Below are positions 58,086 to 64,000 of a DNA stretch of 64,000 bases, piece after piece (positions within the stretch are counted from its first letter, which is position 1; each line of letters opens with the position of its first letter). Both the position numbers and the translations under genes were made by a program. The notes under the pieces are model-generated. The model was not told the origin of the DNA, ran no database searches, and saw only the letters and a program-made list of their open reading frames with translations. The DNA is from 66-474 sp963771735 (lineage in GTDB: Bacteria > Pseudomonadota > Gammaproteobacteria > Xanthomonadales > Rhodanobacteraceae): positions 744,001 to 808,000 of the forward strand of contig CAVYUN010000001.1 of the NCBI GenBank assembly GCA_963771735.1, given 5' to 3'.

Positions 58086-58595
58086 ATGCAAATCCGGACT
58101 TTGTTCGTCACGACCTTGTTGCTTGCAGGTATCGCCCGCGCAGCGGCAGCCGATCCGCTGGTAGGCACGTGGACGGCCCCGCCCGGCCACGGCATGGGCA
58201 GCCAGACCCTCACGGTCAAGCCGGCACCGGGCGGCTACACATTCGTCACCACGATGGGCCCGATGACCGTGACCTTCGCGATAGTCCCGGACGGCAAACC
58301 ACACGCCAGTCGCTCTGCCATCGGACCCGTCAGTACGACGTGTCATCGCGGCAAACCGGACACGCTTGATTGCATCTCGACTGTCGCCGGTTCCACCACG
58401 CCCATGACGTTCACGCTCTCCGCTGACGGCCGCACGCTCACCGAAACCGTCGTCAACGAAACCGAGCACGTCCGCTATTCGGGTAGCAGCCGGATTGCCG
58501 AACACGACGGCACGGTCACGCAGGGACCAACCTCCGCCAGCAAGCGGACCAGCGTGAGCAAGCAAACCGACACCCTGGTTTATCGCAAGCAATGA
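58086..58595 (+). CDS. secreted protein of unknown function
   Basis: The 169-residue protein has a signal peptide (LFVTTLLLAGIARAAAADP). A lipocalin-like or beta-rich mature part follows, beginning LVGTWTAPPGHGMG and rich in alternating strands with TLTVKPAPGGYTF and MTFTLSADGRTLTETV. One Cys pair is present (TTCHRGKPDTLDC). The GxW start and strand pattern suggest a small beta-barrel, which is a guess. It is colinear with the TAA2 series. The start follows GGGAGAC. Confidence 0.7.
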   Translation: MQIRTLFVTTLLLAGIARAAAADPLVGTWTAPPGHGMGSQTLTVKPAPGGYTFVTTMGPMTVTFAIVPDGKPHASRSAIGPVSTTCHRGKPDTLDCISTVAGSTTPMTFTLSADGRTLTETVVNETEHVRYSGSSRIAEHDGTVTQGPTSASKRTSVSKQTDTLVYRKQ

Positions 58596-58689
58596 GCGAA
58601 ACAGCGCGAGCGCGAGGCCCGGATGCGTCGGCAGCCACGCCGGAAATCCGCATGTCGAATGCACCCAACCAACCCGGGAATCCGTTGCC

Positions 58690-59274
58690 ATGAAAATCCG
58701 TGAATCGGCCGACCGGCTGGTCGTCGACAACTCGCTGGTCACGCCGGTCGCCACTGGCGTCATCCTCGGCGTGGGCGGCATCGGGATCGGCATCCTCGGA
58801 TTCCTCAATCACCTGTGGTGGCTGCCATTGCTCGGACTGGCGCTGCTGGTGGTCGGCGCAGTGGTGATAGCGTTCTCGAAGAGCACGCAGATCGTGCTGG
58901 CCAGGTCGGGTGACAGCAGCATCGCCGCGAAGACGCTGTTCACCCAGTCGAAATCGACTTCGTTCGCGCTGGCCGACGTCACTTCGGTGCAACTCGAAAC
59001 CAGCCAGACGCGTCAAATGGCCAGGGGACCGGACGGCTCGCAGCGTTACGAAACGCGGGTGGCCTCCAACCTGTTCCTGATGCTGCGCGGCACCGAGCGC
59101 ATGCAGATCGGCAACCAGATCCGCGCCATGAACATCGACGGCATGATCGGCGCACTGCTCCAGGCGGTACCACTGAAAGTAGAGGCCGAAGGAATCGCGC
59201 GTTTCATCGGCGTGCCGTTGCAGTCCCACGAGAACGTCGCCCTGGGCGCCACAAGCACAAACCGTATCGGCTGA
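58690..59274 (+). CDS. membrane protein with two helices and a cytoplasmic beta domain
   Basis: The 194-residue protein has two adjacent hydrophobic helices (PVATGVILGVGGIGIGILGF and WLPLLGLALLVVGAVVIAF). A polar domain follows, with TQIVLARSGDSSIAAK and LADVTSVQLETSQTRQ, a pattern reminiscent of PH-like/YcxB domains. It is the only member of the TAA2 series with no export signal other than membrane helices. Function unknown. Confidence 0.68.
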   Translation: MKIRESADRLVVDNSLVTPVATGVILGVGGIGIGILGFLNHLWWLPLLGLALLVVGAVVIAFSKSTQIVLARSGDSSIAAKTLFTQSKSTSFALADVTSVQLETSQTRQMARGPDGSQRYETRVASNLFLMLRGTERMQIGNQIRAMNIDGMIGALLQAVPLKVEAEGIARFIGVPLQSHENVALGATSTNRIG

Positions 59275-59354
59275 CGCGATTGCCAACATCGCAGGCCTTG
59301 CGCACGCCGTCTTCCCTTTCGCCGGACGGCGACAACCCGGAGAGGAGTCAGAAC

Positions 59355-60587
59355 ATGTCCATGCAGATTTCGTCGATGGCGTCACGTGTACGGTTCTCCG
59401 CACGCTGCGCCCTTTTGTTGCTGGCACTTGCAGCGTTGATGCCGGCGTGGGCCGCGGATGGAGGCAAGGATTGTCCGCCGATGGGATCGCTGCCGGGCTA
59501 CACCTTCGTGGACGCCCACGAGTATCACCCTTACGCCAGCGCGACTTTCTCAACCGGGAAGGGTGACGTGACCGTCGCCGGGCAGTTCTGCAAGCAGGCT
59601 TACGCACCCAAGGATGGCGCGCCTTCGATGAGCGAGCTGGAACGACAGATGAACTACCGCGCCCAGTTGGACCAGCTGGGCGCCACCACGACGCACACAG
59701 GCGATGACGAAACGGACGCCAAGCTGGCCAAGGGCGGCCATACCCAATGGATCAAGGTGACTACGTGGAGCACCCAGGTCACCGTCACGGTGCTGAACCA
59801 GCAGCCATTCAAACAGACCTTCATCGATACACCATCGGGCGTCGACTACGCGCCGCTCGGGCACATGCCCAACTACGTGCAAGACGATCCGCCAAAGAAA
59901 GAGAACTTCGACCAGGACACCTTCACCATCAAGGACGGTGACGGCAGCAAGGACGTCAACGTGCAGGGCTCCCTGTATCAAGCGAACTACAAACTGAAGG
60001 ACGGTGCGCCACCCTACACGCACCTGGAAGTCATGACGAACTACGTCAACGCGCTGAACAAACTGGGCGCGCGCATCGTCTACCGGGCCGACGATGACCT
60101 GGATGCCCAGCTGGACAAGAACGGGCAGACGGTGTGGCTCAAGATCAACCTGTGGGACGACATCATCAACCTGCACGTGATCGAGGAGAAGGCATTCCAG
60201 GCCTCGATCAAGCCGCCGCAGGCCGGCGCCATGAAGGCAGCACTGGACAAGGACGGCCACGTTGCCCTTGATATCCATTTCGACTTCGACAAGGCCACGC
60301 TGCGTCCCGACGCCGCACCGATCATCGGGCAAATCGTCGCGCTGCTGAAAGACAACCCCGACCTGAAGCTGTCGATCCAGGGCAACACCGACAACGTCGG
60401 CGACCATGACTACAACGTCAAGCTGTCGCAGCAGCGTGCCGCCGCCGTGGTCGCCGCGCTGGTCAAGGCCGGCATTGCCGCCAATCGCCTGACCTCGGCG
60501 GGCAACGGGCCGGACAAACCGGTCGCCGACAACGACACCACCGCCGGCCGCGCCAAGAACCGGCGGGTCGAGCTGGTGAAGGATTGA
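59355..60587 (+). CDS. OmpA family peptidoglycan-binding protein with two N-terminal repeats
   Basis: The 410-residue protein has a signal peptide (LLLLALAALMPAWA) and two repeats of about 100 residues. Both repeats share DGAP, a central M-NY----LD/NLGA block, DD--DA-L-K-G-T-W-KI/V and a closing strand pair. A C-terminal OmpA domain (about 300-408) follows: IHFDFDKATLRPDAAPII, GNTDNVGDHDYNVKLSQQRA and GRAKNRRVEL carry the diaminopimelate-binding Asp and Arg. There is no beta-barrel, so it is probably periplasmic or lipid-side anchored. An OmpA-domain partner next to an adhesin recalls TpgA of Acinetobacter, which ties AtaA to the wall. ATG 59355 follows GGAGAGGAG. Confidence 0.85.
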   Translation: MSMQISSMASRVRFSARCALLLLALAALMPAWAADGGKDCPPMGSLPGYTFVDAHEYHPYASATFSTGKGDVTVAGQFCKQAYAPKDGAPSMSELERQMNYRAQLDQLGATTTHTGDDETDAKLAKGGHTQWIKVTTWSTQVTVTVLNQQPFKQTFIDTPSGVDYAPLGHMPNYVQDDPPKKENFDQDTFTIKDGDGSKDVNVQGSLYQANYKLKDGAPPYTHLEVMTNYVNALNKLGARIVYRADDDLDAQLDKNGQTVWLKINLWDDIINLHVIEEKAFQASIKPPQAGAMKAALDKDGHVALDIHFDFDKATLRPDAAPIIGQIVALLKDNPDLKLSIQGNTDNVGDHDYNVKLSQQRAAAVVAALVKAGIAANRLTSAGNGPDKPVADNDTTAGRAKNRRVELVKD

Positions 60588-60594
60588 TCACGCC

Positions 60595-61911
60595 ATGCAC
60601 ATCCGGACGGCGTCATGGAGAGTTCTCGTGACCGGACATATCCAACCGACATTCCATCATCCTGTTTCGTTCGACCGGACGACTTGCGCAGCACCCTCCG
60701 ATCCGGCCGCACGAAGCAATCGCCGTCGTCGCTACCGGTTGACCCTGACCTGCAGTGTGCTTGCTTGCGCGCTTGTGGGCGCAGTCGGTCAAGCCGTGGC
60801 AGGAGGAGTGATTCCGAGTGCGGGCGAAATCATCCACGAGGGCACGCTGCTGAATGCCCCTTGCAGCTATACGCCGCCGCCGGCCGAGAATATCCAGAAT
60901 TGGGGCCCCGAAAGAAACGGAACACCGTACATCGGCATGGATGTGCATACCGAGTTCTATGAGGTCGACAGCCATGGGCAACTGTCGCAAGATCCGGTCG
61001 GCAATGCCAACAAGAGAAACCAGAAAGAGGACCCAGGGCCAACCCGTTGTGTCTACAACTTCAATCCATCGTTGACCGGCATCAAGGCCGTCGATCGCGG
61101 CATCTGGCTGATGCGCGTGCATCACGTGCGAATCAACAAGGTATTCGAATTCACCGGCGGCTGGGTTGCCACCGCGGGCGACGGCGCCGACGCCGCGACC
61201 GACATCCGCTTCGAGGTCGTCGGCACCAACAGTTGTGGTAATTCCGCCTGGGTCGGCATCGGCCCGACCGATCCGGCCTGCCTCAGGCAAAAGCAAAAGA
61301 AAGCGGCGGCGGACATGGCCAAATGGGAACAACAGGAATTGCAGATCGAGCGACCCGATTACCAGTCCATGTGCGGTATTGGCAGGCTGCACGGATCAAT
61401 GGATTACAGAAGTGGCAAGGCAGGCGCCTGCATCGGCTACGAGTTGAGCATCAAGTCGGAAGAAAGCGACATGCAGGCCAACCGGCGCCTGGCCCACGAT
61501 CCGCCGAATCCCGGATTACACGGTGGTGGCGAGGGCGGCAGTCTCCCGGCGCTGACCGAACTGGCCCGCCTGCCGATCACATGGGCCGCGTACCGCGCGG
61601 TCTTGACCGACCTCGATTGGGTAACCGCAGATGCCTTGGCGCTGGTCACGGCCATCGAGCGCGCCAACGGCGCCTATGCCGCGACACCCAGAAATCCCGC
61701 AGCCGACCAATGGACGCAGCGTCAGAACAAGGCGGCGTACGACGCCATGATCGATGCAGTCGACCGGGTTGGGGATGCCGAAAACAACCTGCCCGAGGCG
61801 CAAAGCGAATTGATCGCTGCGGGAATCCCGGAAGCGACCGTGGACAAGCTGATCGGCATGGAGACACGCCGGGTGAAACGTGCGGACGCCCTGATTGAAC
61901 TGCTGCGTTGA
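60595..61911 (+). CDS. secreted protein of unknown function
   Basis: The 438-residue protein has an Arg-rich N-terminus, then a hydrophobic export segment (LTCSVLACALVGAVGQAVAGG). The mature domain has cysteines in NAPCSY, PTRCVY, TNSCGNS, DPACLR, QSMCGIG and GACIGY, and a helical C-terminal third. GTG 60628, with GGAGAG upstream, is an alternative start. It begins 8 bases after the OmpA-type gene and is surely cotranscribed. I do not recognise the family; six or more paired cysteines suggest a stable periplasmic or surface protein. Confidence 0.68.
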   Translation: MHIRTASWRVLVTGHIQPTFHHPVSFDRTTCAAPSDPAARSNRRRRYRLTLTCSVLACALVGAVGQAVAGGVIPSAGEIIHEGTLLNAPCSYTPPPAENIQNWGPERNGTPYIGMDVHTEFYEVDSHGQLSQDPVGNANKRNQKEDPGPTRCVYNFNPSLTGIKAVDRGIWLMRVHHVRINKVFEFTGGWVATAGDGADAATDIRFEVVGTNSCGNSAWVGIGPTDPACLRQKQKKAAADMAKWEQQELQIERPDYQSMCGIGRLHGSMDYRSGKAGACIGYELSIKSEESDMQANRRLAHDPPNPGLHGGGEGGSLPALTELARLPITWAAYRAVLTDLDWVTADALALVTAIERANGAYAATPRNPAADQWTQRQNKAAYDAMIDAVDRVGDAENNLPEAQSELIAAGIPEATVDKLIGMETRRVKRADALIELLR

Positions 61912-62013
61912 GACACACCGGAACGCCTGTGTTGCACGACGCCGGATGACGCGACAAAGCCACGCAGCATTTGCGACATCGCAACCCCCACACAACCCAT
62001 CAATGGTGCACAC

Positions 62014-63078
62014 ATGAATCGAATATCAAGATCATTGCTGATTGGCGCTGCTGCCAGCGTGGTTTGCAGCACGGCGTTTGCCGGCGCCTGGAAGGCCGGA
62101 CAATGGCAGAAGTTGTTCGAGCGCGTCCCCGCACCACCGGCCAGTCTGGCGCAAGCCGGCGGCATGATCGCTGCAAGCAAGGATGACAAGGGCCATACGG
62201 TGCTCGAACCGACCGATGCCGCGCTGCTGCAATCGCACCACCAACTTCAGGCGGGTCAAGCAGCGATGAATGCCGGCGCCGCCAGTGCGGCGGGCGCCGC
62301 GGCCGGCATCGACATCGCCCGCATGCAGAACGATCCGGCCTACGCCGCGCAGGTACAACAGAAGATGGCCTCGATGACGCAGGCCCAGAAGATGCAGATG
62401 GCCATGCAGATGGCCGCGGCCCAGCGCGCATCGATGCAGCCCGGCAATACCGCGGCTATCCGCGCCGAGGTCGCGCTGCAAGGCTACGTGCAAGGTGATG
62501 GCGGGCACATCGTCAGCGCCCAGCGCGCGCAATTGCACAAAGCCATGCAGCAAATCGCCCGAAAATTCGACACGCGTCACGCGGACCTCAACAAGCAGAT
62601 GCGTGAACTGCTCAAGGCCTGCCCACCGATACCGCGGTCAAGCAATGCATGCGGAGACACCGATTGTCCGCCGCTGCCGGCGTGCATCGCCAAGATCAAT
62701 GCGCGCGTTCCGGGAATGATCGAAGCGCACCGCCAGTTGGCCACTGCGGAACTGGCAGAGGAGCGCGAGCTGTTCGAAAAGATCCGCGCAACCCTGCAAC
62801 CGGTGATCACCCGCATCACCCGGCTGGCCGCCGCTGTGGAAGCTGCTGGCGGCAATGCCAGCAAAACGCAAGGCGGCACATCGCTGGTGATGACCAGCGT
62901 CGGGCAATTGCAACAATTCACCGCACTCTCGCTTCTGCGCACCGGCTACTGGCAGAACATCCGCCAGCGCCCGCAACCGGATTCCTATTTCGTCGGTGCC
63001 GGCGAGCTCGGCTACCACTACACGGTGGGCGACGATCCAGATTACCCGGCACCCACCGAACCGCCTTCAGGCTGGTAG
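62014..63078 (+). CDS. secreted Met/Gln-rich helical protein of unknown function
   Basis: The 354-residue protein has a signal peptide (SLLIGAAASVVCSTAFAG). It is largely helical, with Met/Gln/Ala-rich stretches (QKMQMAMQMAAAQRASM), a four-cysteine cluster (ACPPIP, NACGDTDCPPLPAC) and a long charged helix (ATAELAEERELFEKIRATLQ). It ends in an aromatic tail. It is the last of the colinear series, convergent with clpB. No family recognised; it could be a helical fibre-binding or coat protein. Confidence 0.66.
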   Translation: MNRISRSLLIGAAASVVCSTAFAGAWKAGQWQKLFERVPAPPASLAQAGGMIAASKDDKGHTVLEPTDAALLQSHHQLQAGQAAMNAGAASAAGAAAGIDIARMQNDPAYAAQVQQKMASMTQAQKMQMAMQMAAAQRASMQPGNTAAIRAEVALQGYVQGDGGHIVSAQRAQLHKAMQQIARKFDTRHADLNKQMRELLKACPPIPRSSNACGDTDCPPLPACIAKINARVPGMIEAHRQLATAELAEERELFEKIRATLQPVITRITRLAAAVEAAGGNASKTQGGTSLVMTSVGQLQQFTALSLLRTGYWQNIRQRPQPDSYFVGAGELGYHYTVGDDPDYPAPTEPPSGW

Positions 63079-63186
63079 TCCCGATACACAAGTCGCGACG
63101 ATCGCGCGAATTCTCCACCTGCCGCTGCAGGTCAACTCCATCCTGCACACATGCACCGGCGTCTTTCACCCGGCATCGTCATCGCA

Positions 63187-64000
63187 TCATGTCTTGTGGA
63201 ACACCAGCTTGCCGCCTTCGGCTTCGACGCGGATGGTGTCGCCGCCGACGAATTCGCCGGCCAGGATTTTCTGCGCAAGCGGGTTTTCCAGTTGCGTCTG
63301 GATCGCGCGCTTCAACGGACGCGCGCCGTAGACCGGATCGAAGCCGACGTTGCCGAGCAGCATCAGCGCGCCGTCGGAAATCTCGAGATCGATCTGGCGT
63401 TCCTGCAAACGCTTCGCCAGATAGTTGGTCTGCAACCGCGCGATCTCGCGGATCTGCGCCTTGTCGAGCGGATGGAACACCACGATCTCGTCGAGGCGGT
63501 TGATGAACTCGGGTCGGAAGTGCGCCTGTACCACGCCCATCACCGCCGCTTTCATCTGCGTGTAGGCCTCGGGTGAATCCTCGTCGATGCCGCGGATGCG
63601 ATGTCCTGGATCTGCTGCGAGCCGAGGTTCGAAGTCATCACGATCACGGTGTTGCGGAAATCCACCGTACGGCCCTGGCCATCGGTAAGCCGCCCGTCGT
63701 CGAGCACCTGCAGCAGGATGTTGAACACGTCCGGGTGCGCCTTCTCGACTTCGTCGAGCAGGATCACGCTGTACGGACGCCGTCGCACGGCCTCGGTGAG
63801 ATAGCCGCCCTCTTCGTAACCGACATAACCCGGAGGTGCACCGATCAACCGCGCGACAGAATGCTTCTCCATGAACTCGGACATGTCGATCCGCACCATC
63901 GCCTCGGTGGTGTCGAACAGGAAACTCGCGAGCGCCTTGCACAGTTCGGTCTTGCCGACGCCGGTGGGCCCGAGGAACAGGAACGAACCGTAGGGACGAT
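63187..64000 (-). CDS. clpB: ATP-dependent chaperone ClpB, C-terminal part, with one frameshift
   Basis: The window holds the second ATPase domain and C-terminus of the disaggregase; the N-terminal part lies beyond the right edge. Walker A GPTGVGKTELCKALA, VRIDMSEFMEKHSVARL, GAPPGYVGYEEGG, Walker B VILLDEVEKAHPDVFN and sensor MTSNLGSQQIQDIA are in one frame. At about 63590-63600 the frame shifts and continues with HFRPEFINRLDEIVVFHPL to the end. A single missing base explains it. The stop at 63187 is the normal end, after GGKLVFHKT. Confidence 0.9.
   Translation of the reverse strand, partial: SSLRFVPVPRAHRRRQDRTVQGAREFPVRHHRGDGADRHVRVHGEAFCRAVDRCTSGLCRLRRGRLSHRGRATASVQRDPARRSREGAPGRVQHPAAGARRRAAYRWPGPYGGFPQHRDRDDFEPRLAADPGHRIRGIDEDSPEAYTQMKAAVMGVVQAHFRPEFINRLDEIVVFHPLDKAQIREIARLQTNYLAKRLQERQIDLEISDGALMLLGNVGFDPVYGARPLKRAIQTQLENPLAQKILAGEFVGGDTIRVEAEGGKLVFHKT

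Overview
The window is about 64 kb of GC-rich DNA with dense, short-spaced genes. It most resembles a gammaproteobacterium of the order Lysobacterales (Xanthomonadales). That assignment is inferred from gene content, gene order (rplU-rpmA-obg next to rpsT and murJ), high GC and dispersed extragenic repeats. No 16S or other decisive marker is present.

1-41 kb is mostly housekeeping chromosome. It holds a sugar-uptake cluster (MFS sugar porter, LacI regulator, glucokinase), a GST-like protein, uvrB, a lone type IV minor pilin, an HMG-CoA-synthase-family gene and tRNA-Asn with a near-consensus promoter and terminator. These are followed by amiC, tsaE, nnr, queG, the panB-panC-panD pantothenate genes, murJ, rpsT, obg, rpmA, rplU, uvrA, a thioesterase, tsaB, a VOC protein and a DinG/YoaA helicase. 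From 28.09 to about 29.5 kb lies a short, lower-GC island with a good integron attC site and two decayed gene cassettes but no integrase. Beyond it are an OsmC protein, a RibD-C reductase, queD-queE, small membrane and lipoproteins, PBP1B, cell-wall accessory genes, and a B12 unit (cobalamin riboswitch, btuB, DUF71 protein).

41.6-63.1 kb is the most distinctive part: a surface-adhesin region. A giant trimeric autotransporter (about 2,311 aa) is followed by an MFS gene and a CadC/ToxR-like regulator with a TolB-like/TPR sensor half. Divergent from that regulator are ten colinear genes, nearly all encoding exported products. They include a second trimeric autotransporter (1,032 aa) flanked by two paralogous lipoproteins, and an OmpA-type peptidoglycan-binding protein with two N-terminal repeats. 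The two adhesins share a 3' kilobase that is 99% identical, and their heads carry EF-hand-like loops. I infer an adhesin export and wall-anchoring module. The window ends inside clpB.

Four apparent single-base indels disrupt otherwise normal uvrA (two), mrcB (one) and clpB (one). They look more like sequence errors than gene decay. Several genes lack a ribosome binding site but have a -10 box six bases before the start codon, which suggests leaderless mRNAs.
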